A DNA stretch of 64,000 bases. Source: Isochrysis galbana (Eukaryota; Haptophyta; Isochrysidales; Isochrysidaceae). A program made the position numbers and the translations under genes. The stretch covers positions 1,823,145 through 1,887,144 of the forward strand of contig CM030944.1 of assembly GCA_018136815.1 (NCBI GenBank). Direction: 5' to 3'. The notes beneath the pieces are model-generated. The model saw only the letters and a list, made by a program, of their open reading frames with translations. It searched no databases and was not told where the DNA came from. This document shows positions 52,027 through 62,759 of this stretch, piece after piece (the first letter of the stretch is position 1; every line of letters begins with the position of its first letter).

Positions 52027-52309
52027 GGTACCACTAGCCCCTACGCACTACTACGCTGCCAACATGAGTGCGCGCAGCTTGCCGGAGACTAGAGAGCATT
52101 GTTATGCGCTGCTTCGTCGATGTGCCCAGTCGGTCAGGGAAGAGAACATAAGATTGTTGGTGTACGATAACCTCGCTCCAACCTTTGCCTCTCATGGCGA
52201 ATCTTCAGCACATCCTGAGAGGACATAGAGAAGACCATCAATGGCCATTTTGACTCTGGCGATAAGTTGCTTGAAGTCCCAACAGGAAGATCGAGTACCA
52301 GACTAAGAG

Positions 52310-53631
52310 TTGGGTTTGCGGATGAGATCAGCCTCGCAGGCCATGCCAGCATGTTCCGCGATAGCCTTTATTAGCGGAAAGCCTGCGATATCCTTCATGC
52401 TTGGGTTTCGCCCTCGCCGCTTTCCACCTCCTACAACAAAAAAAGAAGCGGCGGTGAGATGTGCAACTAGACGCACGCTCGCTCCTTGGCTTGGGGTTGT
52501 GTGATCCTTGGCTTGGCGTTGTGTGATCTGCCTATCCACACGCCTGGCGTGCGCGTGCTGCTGCCGCCAAAATAGCCACCTGCGCCAACAAGAATTCGAG
52601 AAAATCGCGCTTCGAAGCAAAAGATTCGTCGCCTCTGAAATATCCACCCAAGAAATTGGTCGTCAGCCGGTACGCAGCGATTACAGGCATTTCCTCTCGT
52701 TTCACCTGTATTCCGGACGCAGCACACGCATGAGAAGTGGTTGCACTGCAACTGCACAGCCTCAGACTTGGCGCACCTGTTCCATATTCTTCCAAAATGC
52801 GTGACCGACGCCATTGTAGCTCATCACCTCGTGCTCTATGCCCGAGTCAGCCAACGCTTCGCGGAATTTCATGATGGTCCGCTGTGGGAATTGCGGATCA
52901 TCCACACCATAGACGGCCAGGACAGGAGCGCGTAGACGTCTGAGTTCTTCCACATCGAGGATGGGGGAGCCATAGAAGATAACCGTGGCGGCGTTCGGCC
53001 GAGCCTGTGTCGTGTATCGGATGGCCTTGCCCCCACCGTAGCAGAAGCCCATCACAGCGAGTTTGCGTGTATCGGCGTATTCCTGACTCGCAGCCCAGCG
53101 CACCACGTCGTCAAGATCGCTGTTGACGCGCTGCTGCGGTGTGCTAAGCGTGAGCCAAATTGCACGCGGGATGAATGACGTCGTGACACCGCGGAAGGTA
53201 TCAGGCGCGAGCACGAGGCAGCCGAGCTCCTCCGCGAGCGCGTCAGCCTTCTCGACAATCTTCTCGTTGAGCCCGAAGAACTCATGGAGTAGAAGCAGCA
53301 CGGGGAGTCGCGCCGGACCAGCGGATGGGCGTGCGGCGTACAAGAGCAGCTCGCCGCCGTCTGCACGCTGCACGCGGGTGTTGCATAGCTGTTCGAGCTG
53401 CTGCGAGCTGCGGAGGAGTGTCGGAGGCTCAAAGAGGTGGTGGACGGCAGCGCGAGCGGCACGAAGGGGCACGCTCATGGCGAGGATGACCAGAGAGAGC
53501 CAGCGGCGGGCCCCCGTCCTTCCGTGGTAGTTGGGAAGAGAGAACGAGGCCGGCATCGGCAGAGAAGGGATTGATAGTGTGAAGGGGGTCGCCGACGGAC
53601 GAACAGGCGGCGCCGCGCCGGAGGGAGGCAA
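52310..53631 (-). CDS. Dienelactone hydrolase family protein
   Basis: Exon 1 is 53631-52777; exon 2 runs from 52705 (intron of 71 bp, GTGCGC...ATACAG) to about 52532. Read through to the stop at 52532 the protein has 342 residues. The alpha/beta-hydrolase triad of the DLH family is present: Cys in VMGFCYGGG, Asp in VYGVDDPQF and His in NGVGHAFW. The oxyanion region is LLLHEFFGL. The splice joins FWKNMEQ to VKREEMPVIAAYRLTTNFL, the usual C-terminal helix. The N-terminus has a hydrophobic stretch (WLSLVILAMSV), so an organelle or membrane leader is likely. A second splice form is possible: donor CAG/GTGGCT near 52574 to acceptor TTGTTGTAG near 52428. The carboxymethylenebutenolidase-like substrate is not known. 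Confidence 0.8.
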
Positions 53632-54594
53632 GTTTCAGTTTCTCTCACTGAGTCTTTTTCTCTAAAGAGTCTACGATCAAGCGCTGGAACCCCCGGCAAT
53701 AGACATACACGACTTCTCACTACTATTTTTATTTCAAGGTGGTAGGTGCAACTATCGGCGGGGCTTCTACGGAGGTCCCATGGCGGCGGCCGCGCTGGCA
53801 GTCGGCCGCAGGCATGGGGCTCTAGCTCCAGAATGCATTGGGGAAAGTCGGTGAAGCCGCGGCTATGGGTAGAGCTCAATGGTCAATGGGGTGCACCGCT
53901 TTGCACTTTGACCGAAGGTGCAGGAGCAGCGCTTGAGTCATTCCGCCGCGGGAGCGCCTCACTTGCATCCTCTCCGCAACGCCAGTGTGGCAGTGTGGAG
54001 CGAGCGCAATGTCGGTGTGGGGGGCATGTGCTTGGCCTCACAGGTGCAGAGGCGGCCCGGATGGGACAACAGTGTTAACAACAGGTACAAGGTCAACAGG
54101 TTTCGGGGGCACTGAGAACCGGTCCAAGCGCGGAACTTATTGAGTAAGCCACCAAGCTGAGGGTAGCATACGCACACGTCGTCGAGGAGCCCAAAGCGCA
54201 ATACATCTCTGAGGCGAATGAGCCCCAGACATGGGACGAGGGGGACACCCAACAGCGTTACCCGTTACCCGAACCCCATACGGAAACAACGCGCCCCATA
54301 CGTGCCCAGACGGGCACGCGCGAAAAAATAGAAGTACGAAAGGCCTGTGCCCGGGCCCCACACTCCGAATCAGGCCCTCAGGCGCTTGTTAGTGTACCAC
54401 GGCCGGACCCCGGAAACCGAAGACCGAAGAAAAAGGAATGAAGGGGGGCAAGGGAAGAGGTGGGAGGTGGAGGGATGGAAGATAAGGGCGGTGTCGGTGT
54501 CGGTGTAGAGACAGGGAGACCTGATCCTAGTAGGTGTGTAGCCTAGAATCTTCAGATGTTTTCATGTATATTTCCGCGCAACCCGCAATCCTGC
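53632..54594. other. Intergenic, no gene supported
   Basis: Nothing recognised in this stretch; the open frames lack domains. Confidence 0.35.
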
Positions 54595-54785
54595 TCGGAG
54601 GGCCCAAATAGGATGTTTTTTGTTATTAAAAATTTTGCCCGAGGATGAGGATGCCCGGTTTTTTTTGCTGATCTCCACTACCAACTACCAGGACCAAAAG
54701 GAAGCTTATTTGGGGCCTCATGTGTGGCAAATTTTGAGTGGTGCGCTCCCCGACCCCCTAGTGAGTGAGTGACCGGGCTGACATT
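54595..54785 (+). repeat. Dispersed repeat family F, copy 2
   Basis: Similar in order to 23270-23435: GGTTTTTTTTGCTGATCTCC, AGCTTATTTGGGGCCTC, CCCCCTAGTGAGTGAGTGAC and CGGGCTGAC. Confidence 0.6.
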
Positions 54786-55064
54786 GTGCAAAGATGCCGA
54801 GGGCGGCGAGGCGAGGCAATCCTCAACCACGTGCTCAACGTGCACGTTCTGCACCAGCAGACAGCAGAGCGGCGGCCAGTACTTGCACCCCCCAGCCCCT
54901 TCTCCCAGTGTCGTGGCTGATATGGAAAAAGCGGCGGGTCCCGGAGAGACCGGAAGGAGGAAATCATACCGACGGTAATCGAAGGGGGCAACAGAGAGAG
55001 AGAGAGAGGCTTCTTTTAGGGAAACCTAAGGGCGGCTCTCCCCCCAACCTAGGCCTAGGTAGAA

Positions 55065-55497
55065 ATATGTGACATATTGAACTACATATTTGGGTCAAAT
55101 TTTCCGGAATACATATCGATCACATATTTGTGCATGGTTCACATATTTACTGCATATTTGGGTGCGTACATGGCGTACGGAGGGGGTTTACATGTTTACA
55201 TACTAATTATGGACGTTACGCCGGGGGGGGGGGTCGCAAGTGGGAGTTCGCGAGAGCGCGCGGGGCGAGAGGGGGAGCGAGAGAGAGGGAGAGGGAGAGC
55301 GAGAGCGAGAGAGAGCGAGCGGCGAGGGAGAGGGAGAGGGAGAGGGAGAGGGAGAGCGAGAGCGGGCGGAGTGGGAGCGGCAAGGGAAAGGGACATTCTT
55401 TCACTACATATTTTCTACATATTTGGGCGGATTTCCTACATATTTCGACATATTTTTACTACATATTTGGGCAAGAAAAACTACATATTTCTACCTA
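55065..55497. repeat. Interrupted array of ACATATTT motifs
   Basis: About 14 copies of (CT)ACATATTT, often followed by GGG, lie irregularly spaced in 55070-55175 and 55400-55497. They are separated by a purine-rich GAGAGCGAGA tract (55245-55390). The last motif provides the target duplicated by the SINE-like element that follows. Confidence 0.7.
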
Positions 55498-56250
55498 CAA
55501 CTAAGTTTATACTTGGTTGCCCCATGGGGGGGCACGAGCCCCCCCCTCTCTCCACTCCTCCCCTGCCATGGGGGAGGAACCACTCATCCTCCTCGCACGC
55601 CTGATGGCTTGCCAGGAGGCCACTGCCCTGCTGACCCACTCTCTCCCTGGCAGGCACGCCTGCCTCGCGCGTCCTGGCCTGTCGTGGCCAGCCCACCGCT
55701 CCAACCCCTCCTCCCCCTCTGGTCGACAGGCAGACAGGTGCAGAGTGGGGGCCCCAGAGGCCCAGGAGCGCCAGCGAGGGAGAGGCAGGGGAGGCCAGGG
55801 CCCAGCCCCAGCCTCCTCTGCCCCCTGAGCTGGCCTCCAGGAGCCTCCAGGGGCCGCCAGAGGGCAGCTGCAGGCCTGCCGCAGGCGCGCCATCGCGCGT
55901 GCCGCAGGAGAGGGGAGAGAGAGCGCGGAGAAGGCGGTGGGCGGAGCGAGAGCTCCGCTCACCGAAAAATTGGTAAGTCCCGCACCTGTTTACAGGATAA
56001 GTCGGGACAGAGTCGGCCGCCCACTCGGAGACACAGGAGGAAGGGGAGGAAAGATCACCGGGGGGGGGCGCGGGCCACCGGACCATATCTAAGCCCTTCA
56101 CCCCTATCCCCCTAGTAGTGCACGGGGGGAGTCGCCTTATGGCGGGGGGAGAAGGGCCGGGGGAGTGGGGGTGTAGAAAGTATGCTACGTGCTACGTGTA
56201 GTAGGTCGTGGTTCCATTCGCCGCGAGTGCGGTAAGAATATTAGAAGGTT
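55498..56250 (+). mobile_element. Full-length SINE-like element, CAACTAAG family, copy C
   Basis: A perfect 16 bp direct repeat, TACATATTTCTACCTA, flanks it (55482-55497 and 56251-56266). It is 753 bp long, begins CAACTAAGTTTATACTTGG and ends ATATTAGAAGGTT. It is the cleanest copy in the window. Confidence 0.92.
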
Positions 56251-56392
56251 TACATATTTCTACCTAGGCCTACCCCAACCGCAACAGGAGCTTTCTTTTT
56301 TCCCCTCTCCCTACCCTCACTTGGCGCTGGAGAATCTACAAACGATAGGCCACATCACATAGACACCAACACTGGCAACCCAAATCGATGAG

Positions 56393-56884
56393 TTGCAGCG
56401 CACCGCATTGCAGAGTTGCAGCTTCGAGACCGAAAGAGGAGAGCGACATGCCACGAGATCGGCAACGACAGCGTCTTATGCGCTGTGCCGCCGATCTCTT
56501 GTGTTGCAGGTCCTTAGCAAGTCCGCTAAGTGGCGACGTGGCGCGGCAAGAAAGTGGTACGAGCATCACGCACACGAATATCACGCGCATGCGTGCAACC
56601 GCACGAATAGGCCTGGTACAATCACACGCATAGGCCTAGTACAACAAAGCTATGGTGAAAGAAATGAGGCCCAGATGATGAGGCTGGCTCATCGAGCCGG
56701 CAAGATAGCTTTATTGGAACACTATCCTGACCCCGAGACAAGTAAGGCAAATGGGCTCGAAGCACTCCTGGTTCATTTCGAATGCGGGTCAAGGGAAAGG
56801 GGATCAAAAGTGCACGAACTCATCGACACCGGTGGATTTCGTCGGGCACGAAGACGGGTAGGGCATCAACCGTCTCGGGGCTAG
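56393..56884 (+). CDS. Unassigned ORF overlapping the GT32 gene's 3' end
   Basis: An open frame of 163 codons (start ATG at 56393) or an exon from a GTTGCAG acceptor at about 56508. It encodes a basic, His-rich segment (WYEHHAHEYHAHACNRTNRPG) and LAHRAGKIALLEHYPDPETS. No known domain. Its last 65 bases are antisense to the end of the glycosyltransferase gene. It may be a real convergent gene end or chance. Confidence 0.25.
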   Translation: MQRTALQSCSFETERGERHATRSATTASYALCRRSLVLQVLSKSAKWRRGAARKWYEHHAHEYHAHACNRTNRPGTITRIGLVQQSYGERNEAQMMRLAHRAGKIALLEHYPDPETSKANGLEALLVHFECGSRERGSKVHELIDTGGFRRARRRVGHQPSRG

Positions 56885-58619
56885 GGCTGGCTCCCCTCGT
56901 GCGGCCGAGGGGCAAGCTCAAGAAATCTGACAGCCGAGTGGGCACAGAGCCGCTACGTGAGCACCGTGCCGAGACGACCTTCGTCGTGGCCTCTGGTCCA
57001 CTCCTCGTTGCAGAGGGTGACGACTCGCTTTCCCCGCAGGCGTACGCGCTCGAGCGACGCTTGACCGCTAATAGTCGCATCGCCAAGCGGCGCGTCCACT
57101 GATTCGCCCCTTCCCATAGCCATCTGAAGCATGAAGAGCGCAGGTGGCACTGTACAACAGGGCAACAGTCTTGTGAGCTGTACCCAAGTTGTTGCCGAAT
57201 AGAGACGGGGAGGAGGTGCAGAGCGACGCCACGCGGCGAGAGCCTCAACCGTGTGTGTGTGCATACAAGCACGTACAGCACAACCCCGGTCAACTGCATC
57301 AGCAGAACCACCCAGCGGAGCGTGCGCTCGTGTGGTTTAAGCCCTTGCACTCTAGCGTCACCAAGGTACGTCTTCCATGTGCCCTGTGCGACATGCTGGA
57401 AGTACTGCATCCCGTCGAAGCGCGAAACGAGGCGGATCCCCAGCGCGTCGAGGCCAACAGCGAGCCCGCCGTGAGCGGCCACGAGCTCGTTCAGAGCGTC
57501 AGTGAGGATGCCTGGCCCAGTGAGCTCAAGAGTGTGCGTGGGTTCCGGCTGCGGCCCGAGGTGGTGTTCGGCCTCGAATTTGGCGACAATCCGCTGGAGT
57601 GTGTGGAGCAATAGTGGATGGCGCTTAGGCGCCAGCATGATGCAGTTGCGCCGCTGCGGCAGCCGCACCAGGTCAGTCAGCCCGAGGTTCAGCCCAACGA
57701 TGCCGATGCCCCTCGCGATCATGCTGGGCATCCAGTCAAACAGTGGCAACGACTCGGTAAAGATGACAGCCGGCGAGGACTGCACCAGCGAGGTGATCGG
57801 TGGGTGGGCGTACACGTCGATGTCCGCGTAGATGCCTCCCTCAAGCCACAAAATGGCATAGCGCCACACGTCGGAGCGCTGTACGTTGGTCTTGAGCGAG
57901 TCGTACACGCGCAGCAGCCGGGAATAACCAGTTATGTCCACCATACGCACGATGTCCCTGCGCGCCTGTGCATTGTCGGCCGTCCGAACCCTGAAGCCGA
58001 GTTGGATCCACGAGGCCCGCCATTGAAGCTGTTCTGCCGTGAGCAGCAAGTTCTTGACTGTTTGGTGCAGGACGGGAAGGTCGGACGCGTTGGAAGCGGT
58101 GGCGGGATCCCAGGTGGTGATGGGGTGTAGCTGCCGCACATCGGTGCCCATGCTTCCCGGCTGCTCCCAGCCGCCAGGGAGCGATTGGGCGAGCGCAGGG
58201 TGACCCTCCGCACCAGATGTAGGCCCATCCTCCCCTGACCCGTGCCCCTCCCCCGACGCCCACCGCGCCGCCTCTGTCCAGGCGGGTGAGCGGAGTGCCG
58301 AGGAGATGTGCTCTGCTCTGCTCGCTGTGGGGATGAAGCCCAGCACCGCCGCCAGGCGATCGGAGTGACCAGGCGCGGGCGTGCGGCTCCTCAAGGCAAG
58401 AAAGACGATCCTCTCCATCCACGCTAACTGTGGGTCGTGGACGATCATCAGAGAGAGCAGCAGGAGAGCAGAGAGAAGAGGAGCCCGGTGGCAGGGAGGA
58501 GAGATCACCCCCTTCCCATCAGCTTTCTTGGCCTTCTCGGGCTCGTCCGCGGGCGGCGCAGCGTCTTCAGGAGGTGGTGATGCCTTCAGGTCCAACGAGC
58601 CGGCGTGCACATCGTCCAT
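56820..58619 (-). CDS. GT32 (OCH1-like) glycosyltransferase, type II membrane protein
   Basis: Starting at ATG 58619 gives 599 residues. A short acidic-to-basic cytosolic tail is followed by a membrane anchor (APLLSALLLLSLMIV, ~45-60) and a low-complexity stem. The catalytic domain shows LHQTVKN, then RSDVWRYAILWLEGGIYADIDVYAHPPI, which is the GT32 signature with the metal-binding DID (DxD). It is followed by LTGPGILTDALN. A second hydrophobic segment (TLRWVVLLMQLTGVVLYVLV) lies after the domain. GT32 enzymes add mannose or related sugars to N-glycans or sphingolipids in the Golgi; the substrate is unknown here. The frame extends upstream to 58985 but there it is Ser/Pro/Leu low-complexity, so I chose the ATG nearest the anchor. 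The tail after ~460 is basic and may include unrecognised intron sequence. Confidence 0.75.
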   Translation of the reverse strand: MDDVHAGSLDLKASPPPEDAAPPADEPEKAKKADGKGVISPPCHRAPLLSALLLLSLMIVHDPQLAWMERIVFLALRSRTPAPGHSDRLAAVLGFIPTASRAEHISSALRSPAWTEAARWASGEGHGSGEDGPTSGAEGHPALAQSLPGGWEQPGSMGTDVRQLHPITTWDPATASNASDLPVLHQTVKNLLLTAEQLQWRASWIQLGFRVRTADNAQARRDIVRMVDITGYSRLLRVYDSLKTNVQRSDVWRYAILWLEGGIYADIDVYAHPPITSLVQSSPAVIFTESLPLFDWMPSMIARGIGIVGLNLGLTDLVRLPQRRNCIMLAPKRHPLLLHTLQRIVAKFEAEHHLGPQPEPTHTLELTGPGILTDALNELVAAHGGLAVGLDALGIRLVSRFDGMQYFQHVAQGTWKTYLGDARVQGLKPHERTLRWVVLLMQLTGVVLYVLVCTHTRLRLSPRGVALHLLPVSIRQQLGYSSQDCCPVVQCHLRSSCFRWLWEGANQWTRRLAMRLLAVKRRSSAYACGESESSPSATRSGPEATTKVVSARCSRSGSVPTRLSDFLSLPLGRTRGASPSPETVDALPVFVPDEIHRCR

Positions 58620-58985
58620 ACGGCTGTCGGCCAGGCAGGAGCTCGCTGCCGACAGGGCCGACAGAGGCGAGGCAGAGGAGCGACAGGGCTGACAGAGGCG
58701 AGGCAGAGGAGAGGTGCTGGCCGGTGTCGACGGAGCGGGTGCCTCGCCGTCAGAGGAGTTTTGAAGCACCGAACATGAGAGAAACGGGCGAGTGGCACAC
58801 GGGCTGCACGCAGATCTCAACGAACGGGGGAGTGGTTCTGAAGATTCGAGATTCGAGGGAGGAGATTCTCTTAGACGGGGCCGTGGGGGCGCAGAGTGAG
58901 AGAGGGAGTGGTAGGGGAGAAGCATGTGTGACGGTTGTGTGGCATCGGTGAGAATCCTCAGGAGCCACAGATATATTATGTACAT

Positions 58986-59254
58986 CGACCCCTCTCCTCC
59001 AGCAGGGCGCGCCGGCCGGCAGCCAGCATCTCAGCCTCTTTTATTAGTCTATTCGGTGGTCCTAACCCGCTCCTCCCCCCTTCTGCCTCCCGCCTCTTTT
59101 GCTCTCGCATACAGCCGATTCAAAAAGAAGCGGTTTAGGCGAGTCTAGGACGTGGGAGTGGCGTGGCGAGCTCCACATCTCACACCTCCCTAACAGCCGC
59201 GCGCCGCGAGGGGACGAGCCTGCCCGCCGCTGCTCAAGAGGATACTTGACAAAC
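58986..59254. other. Intergenic upstream of the GT32 gene
   Basis: No gene seen. Confidence 0.35.
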
Positions 59255-59699
<445 letters not shown>

Positions 59700-59855
59700 T
59701 GGGAAATACGGTGCTGGGGCCTGCAAATACAGCCAAATACGGATATGTATTTGGCCTTCGGTCAAATACATTTCAAATACATTCGAGGCCTTCTACCCAA
59801 GACGCGCTTCAAATACAGCCAACTACATATGTGTTTGACCTGGTAAATACGTATT
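59700..59855. repeat. Cluster of CAAATAC motifs
   Basis: About ten occurrences of AAATAC or its complement GTATTT in 155 bp (GCAAATACAGCC, CCAAATACGG, GTATTTGGCC, TTCAAATACA and others). A shorter related cluster (CGTATTTG) lies at 48970-49020. Confidence 0.6.
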
Positions 59856-60010
59856 TCCCAGTCTCTGAAAGAAACCGACTTTCGCCGTTACTAATAGGTG
59901 GTATCTCGCAAGGATCGCTTTTAAGATCGACTTAGCGGACCTCCCGTCCGCGTTGCCATGTTGTATGTTGTAGAAGTCCGTTAGGATATACTTCCATGCC
60001 AGGATACCTA
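59856..60010 (-). repeat. LINE 3' fragment, second copy
   Basis: The minus strand encodes AWKYILTDFY ... HGNADGRSAKSI ... LLARYHLL-type sequence like that at 29390-29210. The DNA matches with moderate divergence. It belongs to the same LINE family as the remnant at 28938-30390. Confidence 0.65.
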
Positions 60011-60220
60011 AGTATCCCGAGGAGGGGGCCGGAGGAAACGAACCGCGCGCGGAGGAGAAGAACCTCGCGCGGGGGGAGGGAATAATAGAACGGCCGGAGG
60101 CGACGGATGGCACGCCGAGAGGAAGAACCTGCCGCGGGGGGGGGCGAGGGACCGAGGGCACGGCGGGGCAGCGTGGGAGGGCGCGAGGCCAATCTCGGAG
60201 CGAGATCGCGTCCTTTCCCT

Positions 60221-60598
60221 CGCGGAGCGCAGAGAGACCCCCCACGAGATATCTTGGGACCGGATGAATGTTTTGGACGAATCTTCCTGTCGTCGGCCGA
60301 GGAGAGGCGGACGGAGAGAGAGAGAGAGAGTCTCGCAGAGCGACTGCAGAACGAGAAGTCGAAGTCATGCCGGTTTATTACCTTAAACGAGCCAACAATT
60401 ATAGTAACAGCAAAAACAAAATTCGAATCGCAAATTTCGAGACCAAAATCTGCAAACCTGGACTTGAGACCATGGGGAATCCGAATCTGTGTGTCTTGTG
60501 CGTCAGTGGCAACACGGGGAACTGTTCAATTGTAATTGTGAGCGCGTACCTTACACGAATATCCATGCCTACAGCCTTCAGATGGGCAGGAATACAAC
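60221..60598 (+). repeat. Dispersed repeat family E, copy 3
   Basis: Nearly identical to 16452-16832, ending at the same ATGGGCAGGAATACAAC. The high identity over ~375 bp indicates recent spread or gene conversion. Confidence 0.85.
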
Positions 60599-61331
60599 AT
60601 TGGGTTGGTTGTAGAGGGAAGGGAGAGTGGGAGAGGGAGTCAAGTGTTGAAGGAGGGCCCAAGGCAGGGCACTGAGTTGACAGTTCTTGTGGCCCACAAG
60701 AGTGGGGTGCTGAAAACGAGAAGTGAGTCAACATGGAAAACAGAGGCTTAGGGTGCTCTCCGTAGGAGATTGATGGTTGTGAAGTGCCGCCTCCCATGTT
60801 GGGTGCACGGGTGCACTAATGGTAGAGGTTTCCACCATGGGGATGGCAGCTGAGCTGCCCTCCCACATGAGGTGCTCTTGGGGTGGGAGGGTTTCCCACT
60901 GCGTTGGAGGGGGTCTCAAAGACCCCCTGCATGCTACGCAGAGCAGCCATGGTGGCAACCTGTTCGGTGCCAGTGCTCGCCACCCCGCGCGCTCGCGCGG
61001 GTGTGGTTTGGATGGGCTGGAGTGGGCTTTGAGAGGGCTTTCTGACGAACCGCCTCAGGCGGCGTGGGGCGTCCCAGGTGGGGCGCACTGGCGAGGGTCG
61101 CCTGAGGCTCGGGAGCGGTCGCGGCACGCGCTCCATAGGTCAAACTATAACAATAGTTTTTGATCATTCTCCTACAACATTAAAAGGGCAACTCTAGAAA
61201 CCCTAGGAATTATGGTCATAGACCTATCACTCTTCACTCTACACTCCGCTACAAAGTGGCTACATAATACTAGCCAAAATCCTCATCAATCGGCTTCAAA
61301 AGACAACCAAATTGTGCGGAATGCCGAATGA
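60599..61331. other. Intergenic, no gene supported
   Basis: The sequence 60620-61140 has open frames of Pro/Ser/Arg-rich composition without recognisable domains. Confidence 0.35.
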
Positions 61332-62759
61332 CTACTCATCCTTTCTAGGCAAGGTGTCCACACCATGCTGACCGTCCCACTTGAACGCCTCTTCGACCGT
61401 GCCGGTTGTACCCAATCGAATGAGCAGTGCCGTCACGGACGCAGGCACTAAACAGGTCAGCGCGGCGGGGCTAAGCGACTGCGGTGCCAGCTCTAGCAAG
61501 AGACAGCCAATCAAGTAGCCGCTCATGACAGCGGCAAACACACCGACGCTCGAGCCGTTTACACTCTTAGAGTGTTGGTCAAATCTGTGCGCCCATCCAG
61601 CGAGCATTGATGGGAAGACGACGTCTCCCAGGCCAAACGCATCCGTGAGCCGGCCACTTAGACGAATCTGCATCAAGCCGGGCTGCCACGCCCCTTGCCC
61701 TGTTAGCCGCGAGCGAGCGATGGACTCCATTACACTTTGAGAGCTCGCATCTGCGGTCAAGGTCACAAAAGTCGTGGGCGACACCGAGGCCGCTACGGAA
61801 CCCGTGGCGGTGGCGCCAATGGCTTCCACGGGAGTAACAGGCAAACAGGCGGAAACCGCGCCCCCGGCAAAGAGAACGTCGTAAGCCGCAAGTGAAACCA
61901 GCGCGAGCAGAATGGATGGAAGCCGACCAATAGCCAACAGTCGAGAAACGCTGATTGCGATGCACACATTGATGACGTTTTGCAAGGGCCACACCACCTC
62001 CGATGGGAAGTAAAAGGCGGCGACTGTGGCCAGGCATGCGGCAGCCGTGGCGGCGGCGGAGGCGAAGGCAGGCATCTCATCGGCGATGTTATTGAGCGCA
62101 CCTTGGCTAGCTTGGATCTCGCTGTCAGTGGAGATGATTGCGCCTAAAAGTGCCGCAAGTTCGGCGCGGCAAAAGACGACACACAACGCAGCGTTTGACA
62201 ATGGCGCGACAATTGCCGAGACTTGGCGGACGGCACCAGCAGCTGCGGTCGTTAGGCTCATGGCGGCAAGCCCATCGGCGCCATCCTCGCCGCCGAATTG
62301 GCCGGGGAGGAGTAAGAAGGAACTTACAAGTAGTAGAGACATTACGGTGGGAAGTATCGCCGCCTGCGCCCAGGCTGGCGATGTATCCAGCGAATCGAGC
62401 ACCTCTAGAGTCTGTTGCCCTTCTGGACCTCGCAAGGAGGCTGAGGCAGCCGGCCCAAATATCTGCTCCGTGAGCGAGGCGAGCCTCACGCCCGTCTTTG
62501 GATCTGCGCCGGCTGAACGGAGTGCACTCACGCCAACTGCCGCGCTCGCAGTGGCGTAGAGGCACAGACGCTTTCCAAGGAGAAGGGCGAAAAGTAGGGC
62601 GAGGTCAGTCGAGCCGTTTGCGTCACTTGACGCCCTGTACGCAGTATCGATCGCCGGCAGAAGCGCGGCTGATCCGGCGGCCGGCAGTGCGAGCGACGCT
62701 GCATGCACTAGAGCGTCGGCTGCAGAGGTAGGCCAGCGAGCCGGCAACGGCCGCACCAT
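61332..62759 (-). CDS. Intramembrane aspartyl protease, signal peptide peptidase-like
   Basis: From ATG 62759 the protein has 475 residues with about nine hydrophobic segments. The two catalytic motifs of presenilin/SPP proteases are present: YD in LAAYDVLFAGG (near residue 293) and GxGD in FGLGDVVFPSM (near 378). The third, substrate-binding PAL motif appears as PAAL in LSPAALTCLVPAS (near 433), one residue longer than normal. SPP enzymes cleave type II membrane segments and leftover signal peptides in the ER; plastid relatives also exist. The spacing of the motifs is right for an active enzyme. The upstream open frame to 62957 may hold another exon; its Ser/Thr-rich start looks non-coding. 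Confidence 0.8.
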   Translation of the reverse strand: MVRPLPARWPTSAADALVHAASLALPAAGSAALLPAIDTAYRASSDANGSTDLALLFALLLGKRLCLYATASAAVGVSALRSAGADPKTGVRLASLTEQIFGPAASASLRGPEGQQTLEVLDSLDTSPAWAQAAILPTVMSLLLVSSFLLLPGQFGGEDGADGLAAMSLTTAAAGAVRQVSAIVAPLSNAALCVVFCRAELAALLGAIISTDSEIQASQGALNNIADEMPAFASAAATAAACLATVAAFYFPSEVVWPLQNVINVCIAISVSRLLAIGRLPSILLALVSLAAYDVLFAGGAVSACLPVTPVEAIGATATGSVAASVSPTTFVTLTADASSQSVMESIARSRLTGQGAWQPGLMQIRLSGRLTDAFGLGDVVFPSMLAGWAHRFDQHSKSVNGSSVGVFAAVMSGYLIGCLLLELAPQSLSPAALTCLVPASVTALLIRLGTTGTVEEAFKWDGQHGVDTLPRKDE

